64,000 bases of DNA from Knufia peltigerae (Eukaryota > Ascomycota > Eurotiomycetes > Chaetothyriales > Trichomeriaceae): contig JAPDRN010000083.1 in the NCBI GenBank assembly GCA_030247855.1, forward strand, positions 1-64,000, in the 5' to 3' direction. Under the pieces are notes generated by a model. The model was not told where the DNA came from. It was given only the letters and a program-made list of their open reading frames with translations, and ran no database searches. The translations under genes and the position numbers were made by a program. Below, one piece after another: positions 11,004 through 24,500 of this stretch (the first letter of the stretch is position 1; the number at the start of each line of letters is the position of its first letter).

Positions 11004-14000
11004 TGGCAATAATATGCATTCACAAGGCGGCCGATTCAGATTGAAATTGAATTTTGTCCTCAGTGGTCAAGTTCGACTGCTTGCGAAACAATTGTGGCAG
11101 AACTGGAAGTGCCCTCCGGCATCATACGGGAGACAGTGCTGGAAGACTGTACTTGTTGTTCTTGCACATAAGAATCAAATATCTTGGATGTACCATATGT
11201 GTTGCACAAGCCCTGGACAATCGGAAGTATTTGGCGCAGGAAGTGAATGGCTGTGGCTTGAGGATTAGCAGGAACTCTCAATCCAGATGAGGAGAGCAAT
11301 GTCAAGCGTGGCGATGGCCATAGTGCTTGGTAGTCGAGAGTAACAAGAGGGATTCTGACCGCGCCTTCAGCAACTAGGTCATGAGAGTCACCCACCTGTA
11401 AAGTTTTTAGTTTTCCCATCCTTCTCAGGACTTGTCCTGAGATTGAGGTCGTTCAAGGCTAAAGACAATTAGAAACAAGACGGAAATGTCCTCAGCCATT
11501 GAAAAAAGATTTTCAGAGATTATGCTCGTAGTGGCTTCGAAGACTCGAACACCGCTTCCGTTGTAGATATCGTCGCCACCCTCGGGCCATATACATAGGT
11601 TAAGGCATCCCAGAAGGACTTGGTCTCGTCTTCTCAGTCTCTTGATGTCACTACTGTTCAGGACTGTGACGAACGCAGTTATTGCTCATGCTCATGCTAC
11701 CGTCAATATACTAAATCTTGCATCTCGTAACAGACAATATTCGACGTGGGTGCGGAATGTTTCGATTTCTCATATCGACGGTCATCTGGATAATGGTATT
11801 TAAGACAATTTTAACACATCTGGACTTTCGATCGGAACATCTGATGTCGTGTTGTATGGTAGGTAGCAATGTCGGACATAAATTAAGATGCTTCAGGGTA
11901 TAAGACACTCGGCACCTGCACTTCGTACAAATCAGCACCCTTTGAAAGGGGCCGTGCAAAAAGACAGGAGGCATTGCAGATCTCTGGACAAGCCTGAAAG
12001 GTCAACGGGATTGCCAGGGTGGTGAGTGCCAAATGCTTTGGAACGAGGAACGCAAGAACCGGCGTTGCGCAAGGGGTTGACTGCCGCCCGATCGAAGAGG
12101 CATATGATGTTGACCCTGTCATGGTGCTTTGAGGCCTTGCATTTGAACTGTGCATAAAATGATACCTTTCATCTCCGTGTCCCTAACTCGATCAAAAGCC
12201 TTCCAGACTAGAGAAATAGCTACACAGAAGGAAGCTAGGCGCGATGCGAGGTGCACTCCCGAGTTGCACGAGCCATGGAGTTGTACCAACCGGTGTGAAG
12301 AACATTAAGGGGATCTGCATTCCACCTTATTGATCATTTTGTTTTGTTACTGGGGTCTTCGTTCAAGCTTACATTTGCTGTATGGATGCGGAACGAACCG
12401 GTCAACCCCCCCCTGTCAACATGTTCTCAAACAGGGTGTTGGGTGAAAAAGGTGCAGAACTCCATTGTAGTACGCAATGCGTTCGTGGAAAACTTCGACA
12501 TTGGACCACGTTGCAGGCAGCAGCACATAGAGTAGAGTGGACACAGGAAATTGCATAGTCACCAGGAGAGTGACTTGATGTTGTTGCCTCGAAGCTAGTA
12601 CCATATCCGAGTTTACGTAGAGTCCTTCGTATGCCCTATAGTACTCCATTTGTTCCGAGCTGCGGAGGAAATACGGACGAAGACATGTCCAAGGCCCACG
12701 GATTGTCCATCACTGCCGGAGCCTGTAGCTGTCTGTTACTACTCACCTACAAGATGTTGATCCCCCGGATGCTACTATTACAGTCGGATCGACGTAGTAA
12801 TGGAAGGATCTATTGAGTGGATTATCAGCAGCTGGATTGTAAAGTCTGGTGCCTTATTTATTGTCGTACAGTATACAAAGTACGGTAACAAGGCCAGCTG
12901 TCTTGAAAAAAGACACAATGGTTGAACCGTGGTGGTTCAGTCTAGCTTTGACATTGGAGGGTTACAGTAGAATACGGCCAGTTCGAGTTGCCCATTTGGT
13001 CGTCCGGCCTCGGAATAATTTTCATCCCTTCTTTTTGTGTGACGGCGGTAAGAGTGCTGATCCAATGGCCCCATACGAGACCGTCCAAGGAGTCTGTGGT
13101 GGATTATACGGGGAATGATGAGGGATCAAGCATGGGCGTACTCGGTACAGATGGCACCACTGCGGAAGCGAATACGAGGGCCACCGTACTCCCCATGTTA
13201 TGTAACGTTTCACGGATGGATAGAGAGTCCTGTTGGAAAAAGGGCATTTGATTCTGGACGGGAGGCTGTCGATCCGGAGAGCCGATAGGCTGTTCTAAGG
13301 CGATGATGTTGGGTCCTGTTGGTGTTGTCACTTCTCGCACGAGAAATGTAGGCCTTATGATTGCATGTGAATGGCGCCTCGAAGCGGCGACATTATGCGA
13401 ACGACACGTGCATTATACCGCGTTCCTCGGGCGCCATTCCTCGTCCTTGGCCTTTAAGCCGCCAATATGTCTCCGTATGGAGTAACAGGATGGCTCGCTC
13501 ACGTACAGTATCGGTTGCCTGTAGTAGGTGCATTAGGGAGGTCGAGGTGGGCCGGAGATGCTCGGGAGGTTCGATATCCGGGCAAATTCTGGGCGGTTGG
13601 CGCCTGGCAATCTCCCCTATGAGGTTTGTATTTGGCTGCCTGATGCTCCCTAAAGTCGTTTAAGTTCCGCCTAAAGAGGGGCATTCCTCTGGCAGGGGGC
13701 TCGTAATCGTATACCATTCCCATTCCAAGCCTAAAGATCTCCATACTACCAGCTAACTCAGCCTCCCTCGTACTCGTATTATTGCGCAGTCTTTTGTCTC
13801 CTCCACCCGCACAGTACTCACACACGACCATCATCACCACGGGTCGCCTACGATCAACCCGTTATCTCACGCAGTACTCCGTGAGGGAATCCTCGCTTTC
13901 CGACCAAGGCCCTGCCAAGCCCATCAACATGCTCATTGACTCACTAGAACGAGGCCTTCCATACCACGCAATCGGGATCCTCCCACAGGTACCAGGGTCG

Positions 14001-14367
14001 GAGCCAATGCAGCCAATGAAGGACTAGGCGAGATTGAAATTCGAGAAGGTGGAAAACAAAAAAACATTCGCCGTCGACATCATCATAAAACTCTCCGACC
14101 ACGCCCAAACATCCTTGTCAGCCTACGGACTACCACCTCGTATTCTCTCTTCGCCCGTGTCTGGTCCGTGTTCCGATTCGTGTTATTATCCTCGATTCCA
14201 TAATTTCTTCCTTTACTTTTCTCATTTGCCCTCTATCTTTTTAATTGTTAAACGACACCAATTCTTTGTGGGGGACATGGCATGCTGATTCAACAATTTT
14301 CCCCCCCGGACACTGATCGCGACCATCTCGGACCCTTTTTCGCTGGGCGAGTGTTGCTCTTCCCAAC
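11004..14367. other. Non-coding stretch upstream of the ABC transporter
   Basis: About 3.4 kb with only short frames on both strands and no recognisable protein segment. The last 400 bp (from about 13,950) are pyrimidine-rich with TTTT and CTTC runs, as expected for the promoter and leader of the strongly fungal-looking ABC gene that starts at 14368. I see no tandem repeat or terminal inverted repeat. Confidence 0.55.
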
Positions 14368-17300
14368 ATGTCAACTTTCCTCGCCGGTAATATAACCACC
14401 AACTACGATCGCAGTCGTCGAATGTCTGGTGCATCACCTCAGAACCCGGCCGCAGACTTCCCGTATGCCGACAAGACCTTTTCATCCGACGGGGGTCCTG
14501 TCATAGACGACAGCCGGGATGAAAACAGAGAAGTGCGCGACCTTGCCCGGCAATACTCACGTACGTCGACTGAGATTGGCCATCATCCTTTCGACAGCGC
14601 CGGTGTCGATTCGGAAGTTGATCCCAACTCCGACAACTTCAATGGCCGAGCATGGACCAAGGCAATGCTGAAACTCCAGAAGATCTCTGGTCAGGAGAAT
14701 GTCGGGAGGACGGCTGGTTTTGCTTTTCGGAATCTCTCCGCCTTTGGCTTTTCCAAGGGCAGTGACTTCCAAAAGACGGTCGACAACTATATTCTGGCCG
14801 GAGCAGATCTGGTCAGATCTATCATCGGCAACAAGGGTCGTCGCGTTGATATTCTGCGCAATTTCGAGGGTGTGGTACAGCCCGGTGAAATGCTGGTTGT
14901 GCTCGGTCCTCCTGGTTCTGGTTGCTCGACTTTTTTGAAGACAATTGCTGGAGAAACACATGGCTTCACGCTGAGTGATGACACGTATATCAACTATCAA
15001 GGTAAATTGCTGCACTTTGCGACGTTAAATGTCCATTCTCTGACCATATCGACCCTCTAGGTATCAGCTACAAACAAATGCACCACGATTTCCGAGGCGA
15101 GGCTATTTACACTGCCGAGCAAGACATTCATTTTCCCATGCTCACTGTCGGCGATACCCTCTTGTTTGCTTCTCGTGCCAGAACTCCACAAAACCTGAAA
15201 CTACCAGAAGGTGTTACCAAGCCGATGTATGCAGCCCATCTGCGGGATGTGGTCATGGCCACTTTTGGCATTCGACATACCATCAATACAAAGGTCGGCA
15301 ACGATTTTGTCCGTGGAGTCAGCGGTGGTGAGAGAAAACGAGTTTCGATTGCCGAAGCCACTCTAAGCGGCGCTCCGTTGCAGTGCTGGGACAACAGTAC
15401 GAGAGGTCTAGATTCGGCCAACGCCATCGAATTTTGCAAAACCCTACGAACGTCGACCGATCTGAATGAAACCACTGCCGCTGTGGCCATCTATCAAGCT
15501 CCTCAGAGCGCCTATGATTACTTTGATAAAGTGATTGTGCTCTATCAGGGCCGCCAGATTTATTTTGGTCGAACTACAGATGCTCGACGCTACTTTGAAG
15601 AAATGGGCTTCGAATGCCCTAAGCGCCAGACAGACCCCGATTTCCTTACATCCATGACCAATCCCATTGAGCGTATCATCAAAAAAGGGTTTGAGGGCCA
15701 AGTACCACGAACTCCCGACGAATTCGCAGAGCGGTGGCAGAACAGTGAGGCTCGTCGACAACTGCTAAAGGAGCTTGATGAGTTCGAGACAGCCAACCCT
15801 GTCGGAGGACCAAATTTCCATGCATTCCAACAGTCACGGCGTATTCAGCAGTCCAAAGCTCAGCGCAAGTCCTCGCCGTATACTCTGTCCTATGGCAGCC
15901 AAATCACACTATGTCTATGGCGAGGTTTCAAGCGACTCAGGGACGATCCCAGTATCACCATCACCCAGTTGCTCGGCAATTGTATCAATGCACTTGTGGT
16001 TTCCTCTCTATTCTACAATCTACCGGCAAATAGTGATTCACTGCGTTCTCGAGCCTCACTCATCTTCTTCGCAGTTTTGCTTAACGCTTTCGGAAGCGCC
16101 CTTGAAATTCTTACTCTCTACGCACAAAGACCTATTGTCGAAAAACATACCCGCTATGCACTCTATCACCCGTCGGCCGAGGCATTTGCTTCGATGCTTA
16201 CAGATATCCCGGCAAAGACCCTGAACGCTATCGGATTCAACTTGATTCTCTACTTTATGACCAACTTGCGCCGAGAACCAGGAGCCTTTTTCTTCTTCTT
16301 GTTTTTGTCCTACGTGCTCACGCTTACTATGAGCATGTTGTTCCGTTGTATTGCTTCGGTTTCAAGATCATTGATTCAAGCACTGGTCCCGACGGCAGTA
16401 TTGATGATTGCTATCGTGGTCTACACTGGTACGTGTTTGTGCCGTCATTTGTGCTTGTTTGGCATCGAGCACTCCAGAACACTGCTAAATTACCTCTAGG
16501 CTTCGTCATTCCCGTTAATTACATGCATGGCTGGGCTCGATGGGTAGGTCCTCTCTACATTTTCAGTGCAACAGTATGTTGACATGTCATCAGATCAATT
16601 ATGTTAATCCGACCGCGTACGGCTTCGAAAGTTTGATGGTCAACGAATACAGCGGCCGAGACTACCCTTGCTCGACATACATCCCCCCAGCACCTCAATT
16701 TGGGAACGGTTCCTCCGTCCGCCAGATTTGTTCTGTGGTTGGTGCTGTTGCGGGACAGACATCGGTCAGCGGTGATGACTACATCGGTATCTCGTATGAG
16801 TACTACAGCTCGCATAAATGGCGAAATGTCGGAATCCTCTTCGCTTTCATGATTGCGCTCCTCGCCGTGTACCTGGGCGCTACTGAACTGATCTCAGCCA
16901 AAAAGTCCAAGGGCGAGGTTCTATTGTTTCGTCGAGGTCATAAGCCTGCCTTCTTGAAGGAGCGAATATCCGATGATGAGTCCGGAGATACCGATCCGTC
17001 TGTCGCACTCGAACGCCAGCAGACCAAAGATGAGGAATTGACACGCCAGGTCTCGGCAGTCATTCAGAAGCAAACGTCGATATTCCAGTGGAGAAATGTG
17101 TGTTATGACATCAAAATCAAAGGCCAACCTCGGCGCATTCTTGACCATGTCGATGGTTGGGTCAAACCAGGCACCATGACAGCTTTAATGGTATGTGTGC
17201 ATCAATCCTGGGTGTATCTGTCGAAGTCTGACCGTCCGTCCAGGGAGTCTCTGGCGCTGGCAAGACCACTTTACTCGACTGTCTAGCAACTCGCGTCACC

Positions 17301-19527
17301 ATGGGTGTCATCACTGGTGAAATGTTGGTAGATGGAAAGCAACGTGACGAGTCGTTCCAACGGAAAACCGGTTATGTGCAGCAACAGGATCTACACTTAC
17401 AGACGTCTACCGTGCGAGAAGCTCTTCGGTTCAGTGCTCTATTGCGACAACCACGAGATGTGCCACGAGCAGAGAAGATTGCATATGTTGAGGAAGTTAT
17501 CAAACTGCTCGACATGCAGGAGTATGCCGATGCAGTTGTCGGAGTTCCGGGTGAAGGTTTGTTTTTTTGTTTCGTGCGAATCAGTCCACGACCGGGAACT
17601 AATCTTTGCGTTAGGTCTCAATGTTGAGCAGCGTAAGCGCTTGACTATTGGTGTGGAACTTGCTGCACGCCCTCAACTACTCTTGTTCCTTGACGAGCCT
17701 ACTTCGGGTCTTGACTCCCAAACATCCTGGTCCATTCTCAATCTTCTGGAAAAACTCACAAAGGCTGGTCAAGCAATTCTCTGCACCATTCATCAGCCGT
17801 CTGCCATTCTTTTCCAACGGTTTGATCGACTTTTACTCCTGGCAGCTGGTGGCAAAACGGTCTATTTTGGCCCTGTGGGCAAGGATTCGCACATCCTCAT
17901 CGATTATTTCCAGAAAAATGGAGCTCCCAAGTGTCCTCCTGGAGCCAATCCAGCCGAATACATGCTTGAAGCTATTGGTGCAGCTCCGGGTTCCCACTCT
18001 GATGTCGATTGGTTTGAAGCCTGGCGAACCTCACCTGAATACGAGGAGGTTCAACGTGAACTTGACGAGATGAAGGCAGAGCGATCACAAATCGAAAGGC
18101 CCGAGACAGCTAACAAGAGCGACTATTTCGAGTTCGCTGCCCCTTTTGGTTTACAATTCTGGGAAACGCAGAGACGAGTCTTTGAACAGTACTGGCGAAC
18201 ACCCGAGTACATTTATTCGAAGTTGATCCTCTGCGCGCTGACTGTAAGGACGAATTCATACTTGCTAGGATTTACTTACTGACATTGGACTCAGGGTCTC
18301 TTTATTGGTTTCTCGCTCTTCCAAGCACCCAATACTCAGCAAGGTCTCAACAACCAGCTCTTCGGTATCTTCATGTTGCTCGTCTTATTCTCACAGCTCG
18401 TTCAACAGATCATGCCATTGTTCGTCACTCAACGAAGTCTTTACGAGGCTCGAGAACGACCATCGAAAACCTACTCGTGGAAAGCCTTTATGCTGTCGAA
18501 CATTCTAGTGGAACTTCCGTGGGCAACCCTCGGTGCCGTGGTCTTGTTCTTCTGCTGGTACTACCCTATCGGTCTGTACAATAACGCTGCATATACCGAC
18601 TCGGTGACATCTCGTGGCGGTCTGGAGTTTTTGTTTGTGTGGGAATTCATCATCTTCAGCAGCACTTTTGCTCACTTGATGATTGCGGGTATTGAGACGG
18701 CAGAAGCGGCGTCCAACCTGGCCAACGTCCTCTTCTCACTATGTTTACTGTTCAACGGTGTCTTGGTCGGACCGAATGCCATGCCCGGCTTCTGGATCTT
18801 CATGTACCGAGTTTCCCCCTTCACCTACTTGGTGTCGGGTCTCCTTGCAAACGGTGTCGCCCACGCCCCTGTGCACTGTGCCGCCAACGAATACCTCCAC
18901 TTCAGCGCCCCCTCGGGTCAGACTTGCGGCGAATACCTGCGGCCCTACATCCAGGCTGCGGGCGGATACCTGGTCGACGCCGACGCGTCACAGTGCCAGT
19001 TTTGTTCGCTGGACAATACCGATACTTTCTTGTCGTTGGTGAGCATTCACTTCTCTGAAAGATGGAGGAATTTCGGCTTGTTGTTTGTTTACATCGGTTT
19101 TAATGTCATCGCTGCGACTTTCATCTACTGGTTGGCGAGAGTGCCCAAAGGCAAGAAATACGCTGGCAAAGATGAACAAAAGGGCCTGGTCAAGACTGCG
19201 AGTCACGCTTCGGGAGCACCAGAAGTCAACAAGGTGTACGAGAAGGGAACTTCGACGGATAGCACCGAAAAGGGTCTATCGACGCCGGGCCGATCCAAGG
19301 CTGGAGACCCTGGGTCTGCTCCGAGAACGCCACCAGAAATTTCACAGAGCGAAAAACATCCTGTGGTGTATGAACCCATCAAGACTCACGCAGATGAATC
19401 TTCGCCGCCAACGACGTCGTCGGAAAAGAAGGAAGGTGATGCCTCTGGCGTTGCTGCGGCTGGCGGCGCTGCAACATCTTCGGACAGACCTGGACCAGAA
19501 CGATTCGTTACGGCCAGTGAATTTTAG
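14368..19527 (+). CDS. PDR-type (ABCG) full-size multidrug ABC transporter, 1605 aa
   Basis: Seven exons: 14368-15001, 15061-16428, 16500-16543, 16594-17190, 17244-17556, 17615-18243, 18295-19527. All introns are 50-71 nt with GT...AG ends, and every junction keeps the frame. The layout is the fungal pleiotropic drug resistance order NBD1-TMD1-NBD2-TMD2. NBD1 has the diverged P-loop GPPGSGCST (residue about 180, Cys for Lys), signature VSGGERKRV (about 298) and Walker B with Asn (CWDNSTRGLDSA). NBD2 has a full P-loop GVSGAGKTT (about 882), diverged signature LNVEQRKRL (about 986) and Walker B LLFLDEPTSGLD. This complementary asymmetry is normal for the family. Each TMD shows several hydrophobic spans, and a long external loop with Cys pairs (CAANEY, CGEYLR, CQFC) lies before the last span. 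The C-terminal tail of roughly 120 residues is Ser/Thr/Glu/Lys-rich and cytosolic. Expected role: ATP-driven plasma-membrane efflux of drugs or lipids; the substrate cannot be read from sequence. Confidence 0.95.
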
Positions 19528-20332
19528 AGAGAAAGAAAAAAAGGGAGTCATGTTTGATCAGAGTTTGGCGTGACTGTTTTTGGAAGCAGATTTGTACCAT
19601 ACATATTATTTTATTTTGTTACCTTGAGTTATAGACCTTGTGGAGGAAGTTGTTTGTCTTGTCAAAAGACGTGGTTGTAGATAAGAATGGAAGATGTTGA
19701 AGTATGAAATTGGGAAAAGAGAAAGAGAATAAAGAACTCTCCAATCCAATTGAGATTTTGATTCTAATTTCAGACGGAATGAACGAGAGAATGTCATGTA
19801 CTTCGGCAGTCCGTGTGTATCTAAGATATCTGCGGAATATTACAGTATGTGATGAAGTCTGCAGCCTCGCACGATTTCAATGACGACGAGGCTGAACTTT
19901 TGGGGGCCACCAATGAAATGACACGGTGACCTTTTTTCTGGTCGTACTTCCGTAATCTGTACGGAGTATGTAGCTGCGCGTTCACACTCTGTCTCTCCTC
20001 CTACATACACCCCGTACGTACCTTCATAACTGTACTCCCGGTAGCTACAATTTCTTGCCAACTCGCCACAGTTCTCGAGAGGAGTGACTGACTTGGTCAT
20101 CTGGGAGTTGGTTTACACATTTTGCTTGCAAGGTGTCGTCGGGCTCCCTACACCATCTGCAACCGTGCATTCCGAGGGGATCATTCGAACATCTGTCGTC
20201 GACCAGTCGCTTCGCCCAAATCAGCTCGCTCAAGGATCCAACGAAACCAGGGCGCATCCACCCTTCATCGACAAGGCAAACACGGGAAACGAGAAACGAG
20301 AAACGAGAAACAAGAGACAGGAAACAAAAAAA
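19528..20332. other. Intergenic: ABC transporter 3' end and OST4 upstream region
   Basis: An AT-rich 3' flank of the transporter (poly-T and TATT runs around 19,600) is followed by the OST4 promoter. The nonamer TACGGAGTA occurs at 19960-19968. The last 50 bp before the OST4 start are a purine-rich GAAACGA repeat, probably in the leader. No gene seen. Confidence 0.6.
20283..20330. repeat. GAAACGA purine-rich tandem repeat in OST4 leader
   Basis: Four near-perfect copies of a 7-bp GAAACGA unit pass into GAAACAAAAAA directly before the OST4 start codon. They are most likely in the 5' leader. Such A-rich, unstructured leaders suit efficient initiation (inference). Confidence 0.75.
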
Positions 20333-20545
20333 ATGATTACGGATTCCCAACTCTACTCCCTCGCCATCTTCCTGGGCGCGGCGGCCATGCTCATGATCGT
20401 CCTCTACCACTTTCTCGAGGTCAACGCCCAAGACGACAAGGGTCTCGAGACCAAGTTGACGAGTGAAAAGGCCGGGGTGGGTGCGGTCAAACCTGCCGTC
20501 AACCATCCCGTGGTCACCCCCGTGGGAGGAGCCGGAGACTTGTAA
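20333..20545 (+). CDS. OST4: Oligosaccharyltransferase subunit Ost4 (70 aa)
   Basis: A short single-exon gene whose first 31 residues match the Ost4 family closely: MITDSQLYSLAIFLGAAAML, then MIVLYHFLEVN. This is one transmembrane helix with a luminal MI(T/S)D start. Ost4 is a mini-subunit of the endoplasmic reticulum oligosaccharyltransferase complex, which moves the dolichol-linked glycan to Asn of nascent proteins; in yeast it links Stt3 to Ost3/Ost6. Yeast Ost4 is 36 residues. Here a cytosolic, charged, Pro/Val-rich tail doubles the length. The start follows an A-rich stretch with A at -3. Such small genes are easily missed in automatic annotation. Confidence 0.93.
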   Translation: MITDSQLYSLAIFLGAAAMLMIVLYHFLEVNAQDDKGLETKLTSEKAGVGAVKPAVNHPVVTPVGGAGDL

Positions 20546-21580
20546 AAAACAAAAAACGAAACGAAACTGGTCAGGAAAAGCAAAAAGGCAAAAATCAGAC
20601 CACCTGAACGTGAGCCATGGATACCACCGACCGACCCGATGAACTGCAAACCCACGGAAACACATTCATAATCTACCCGTGTCTTGCGACGATCAATTCC
20701 TTCGACCTTTTTCACCTTTTACCAAGTACAAAGTACCAAGTTTCAACGTCTCGTCAATACCCATGACCAATCACACCCCCCCCTTCCACCTTCAACACTA
20801 CCGCCGCCGCCGCCGTCGCCAAAAGGTGAGAGTGATAATAACCGACGAGGGGAATGGCATCCCAACAGGGAGAATTGGATTTCTTCTGACAAGGGTGGAA
20901 GGAAAAACAAGAGCCAGAGAAAAACCCCTCCCCACCCCCCAAAAAAAACACAAACCACAAAACCACAATGCAATACTTGCCTTGCCAATGGTGATATAGT
21001 CACAAGGAGCTAGTTCGGCATTTTTCTCCTGTATAGACCAAATGAAAGAGAGAGAGAAGGAGAGGGAGGGGCCAAGACGAAGCAGACGAACCCAACGGTC
21101 CCGAGACAGAATCCTCTCAAATGGACGGAGGGAGGATTGAGACGCTAATAAATCACAATCATCAAGCACTTCGAGATGCTTGACCGTACTACGAGTAGGT
21201 AGATGAAATCTTTGTACCAAAAGCCAAGTCGTGGGAACAGTTTCATCCTTTTACAGAGGACAGGTTTTTGACCTTTTTTATTGCATTTCTAAATTTGATT
21301 AACCACGAACTGATGTTCGTTGGTGTGTTCGTTCCACTTGGGTCCCATTACTCGTAAGGGCTATCGCGCATTGTTGCATCCAAGCCTGCCGTTATCTTGA
21401 TCCGTTTCGGCATGACCTTTCCTCTCGCCTCGCTTGGCTGTCTCCGTTGCCTTTGTCCTGTCTGAGTTGGACCGCCATCTTGTGCACCTGTCAATGGAGT
21501 GTCGTCGAAAGATCCGTCGCGTTTGTGCTTTGAGCCCACATTGCAGCATCCTCTCGTGCTACTTCACCTATCACACCATT
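20546..21580. other. Convergent intergenic stretch
   Basis: This is the 3' flank of OST4 (plus strand) and of the large C2H2-type gene (minus strand, stop at 21581). It holds A-rich and C-rich low-complexity runs (about 20,775-20,975), a short CCG triplet run near 20,800 and only chance open frames. Confidence 0.6.
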
Positions 21581-24500
21581 TCAATGATCAAGATCCACAA
21601 CCTGAGCGAGGCCTTGATTTTGAATCAATGTCTTCCTCCTCTCCTCAGTAACCAAGATGGCCCCGGCTCTTTCCAATCCTGGTCCGATACTGGCTTTTCT
21701 GGCACTCATGGCTCTCAACGTCTCTTCTGCAAGTGCCTTGGGGCTGTTCTTGGCAGTTTGGCGATGTGTCCTCATGAAACTGCGCTGCGCAGTCATTTCA
21801 TGATCGTCGGAATCCGCTTTGATGAGGGTGAAGGTGTCCAGTTCAAGATCGTCTTGGGATTTCATCGATGATACAGGTGTCGTGCTACGGCCCTGTTCAT
21901 CCGAGAGGTAGCGAGCTCTATCCTGGGCGATAGTCTGAGGGTCTAAGTAAGAAAAAGTTCTAGCTTTCTGTATGGACTTGGGTTTGTATAAGAATCGAGA
22001 CACGTCGAAACTTGACGGCTTTGGCTTACCAATGTGTTTGGTAGAAGGACCATCCCCATGTTTCATCGCAACATCGTATAGGTGGTCCTCCTCAATATGT
22101 TTGATCCATGCCTTTTCGTTACCAAAGGACTTTGATGCCGTGACCAGTCCAGACGCATCCTCTACTAAGAATTGACATCTTCTCCACCAGCACACGTATC
22201 CATTTTCTAGGAGTTCAGCTGCTGAAGGGCAATGGACTTTACTGACGTGATGCCGCAGAGTCTCGAAATTGTGTAGGTGGGCTCCGCATCGTTTCCATCG
22301 GCATCGGAATTTGGGATTGGAAGTTTGAGACGGTACGCTGACAGAAATCTGAGTGGGTGGAGTTGCCGCGCTCTTCAATGCTGCGACACCGGAGTTGACA
22401 TTCTTGGAACCAAAGGGACGTCCACGCTTCTTGCCGCTTGGAAAGGTAGAGATGGTTGCCATGTTGGGAACTGGTTTTGTGTTGTCTCCGGTACGAATCG
22501 ACGAAGAGCGAACAGAGCGGCGTCGGACCCCGGATATGACACTAGAATTTTGTCGGCGACGTTTCAGTGTGTCCTTATCCGACCCACGCTGCCCATGAGA
22601 TGGATGCGCGAGGGAAGGTGAGTTTGACTCCGGGTGAAGTCGTCCATGTGAAAGTGAATGGTCATTTGGCGTGAAGTGTTGCGGGAATGTTTCCTCCACA
22701 GGCGCAGGCGTGTCACGCTTACCCAATTTGGACAAGCGTGGTTCAGGTGTCTTCTCATGCCTCTTCACATATTGTCCAAGTTGATATCGCGGAGGCTCCA
22801 TGGGAAGCTCAATCAGTGCCACCTGCGGTACATCAGGCCCTCCAGGATCAATAGCATCCCAATCGAATGTACTGAGGTCAGAGTCGATGTCAATAAGCTT
22901 GCCAAGCAACCCAGCCATATGCGCATTCAGCGGCCTCTCTGTTGGATGTCTACCCGCCGCGATAAGAATGTCCCTTGCTACTGTCTTTGGATTATAATAA
23001 GTCTTCTGCAGCGCTTCATTCTTGTTGATCTGTTTGGCCAAGGCTTTGTACGACTTTTTGGTAGTTGAGGCAGGGGCTGGTCCTGGAACTGTGGCAGGCA
23101 GGGGACGGTTGCGACCTGGTCCTTGTTGTGGTGTCTCATTCGGGTTGAATTTGACGGGAGCGGTTTCTGTGGCTATGGACCAATTTGCGGAAGGTCCCTG
23201 AGGCTGTAATGTCGTAGTTGGCGGTGCTATCGAACCCATACGACTCTTCTGGTACTCCTCAAAAGGATCATGCTCCGGAGATGCACTGGCGACTCTTGCT
23301 TGTTTCCGCGATAGGACATAATCCTCGTGATCGCTCAATGCCGTCAAATCCACAATTTCGGAAAAGTCACGCTTCCGTGCCATTGCTTCCTTGGTGCCTT
23401 GCGGAAATTCCCGTCGGGTCATGTTCATCATGGTAGACGACCCTGACCTTGCGGCTCTCACCGGTGCTCCCATTGGAGGTGTCGGACGGTACTCGGCCGG
23501 GCGCGGCCCTTGATAGAATTGAGGAGCAAGGGGCCTCACGGTCCCTGGAGGTGCAACTGCATTCATGGGATGGCTGTTTCTTTGATTCACTGGTTGAAAG
23601 CTGGTCGGTGGTGGAATAGGTCGTGTAATTGGGTTAGGGATCTGGGGCGGCACAGGTTGCAGTGAGGGCGCAGCGGGAGCAATGTTCGGCATCGGTGGTG
23701 TCATCTTTGGTGGAATTTGCTGTCCTGGGAAAGGATGTAGGGCTTGAGATGGCGATGGTGGAGCTTTCTGGGAGGCATCATTCAAACGCGGCACTTTGCT
23801 CAAGAGCTGACGTGCAAATTGGCCTCGGTGAAACTTGAACCCTTTTCCTTCTAGTATTTCGCACAAGTCAATATAGCTAGGATTTTTCTCGAGGATTGCA
23901 TGAATGTCCGCTACTGTAATCCCAACTTCCTCGTTAGCCGGTACTGATTTCAAGGCTTTGACAGCGGCTTCAGCCAGCGCATTTCTCTTTTCCTCTGGCC
24001 AAATTGTGGCCCCGTCAGCCGTTCGTGGTGGAAGGCCCTGAGTGAAAACAGGAGACTCCACAGATATTGCCTGTGACGGGGCTGCTGATATTGGCGCGGG
24101 GGCGGGCGGAGCGTTTGTAGAAGGATGAGCGTGAGCAATTGGATTGACATGATCTCCACTAAGTTGCGAATCCGCATGGGGCTTTGCTTGAGGAGCCGTA
24201 TGTGGTACAGACGTCGGTTTCGAGGCATCACGCGCGCCGCGAGCTGCATTGGGACCTTTTTTCACGTTGTAGGACGCCCGGATCCGGCGTTCGGCGGGAA
24301 ACCGTCCTAGATCAGGTAAGGCTTCCAGATTGTTTTCGACCACAACCTTATAACCATTTGAATGCGCTGGTGTCGGTACAGGCGTTCTCTGCTGGTCTTT
24401 GGTAGGGGTCTGCTCATCTGTGAAGTGTGGAATGGAGGTTTTTGACCGAGGGGTAGGTATTGCAGCTTGAGCCAGTCGAGGAGACGAAGACGGAGACTGT

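Noticed and set aside
15318..15400. Diverged Walker A and B of the first ABC domain as a defect
   Set aside because: Cys for Lys in Walker A and Asn in Walker B of NBD1 are standard in fungal PDR transporters.
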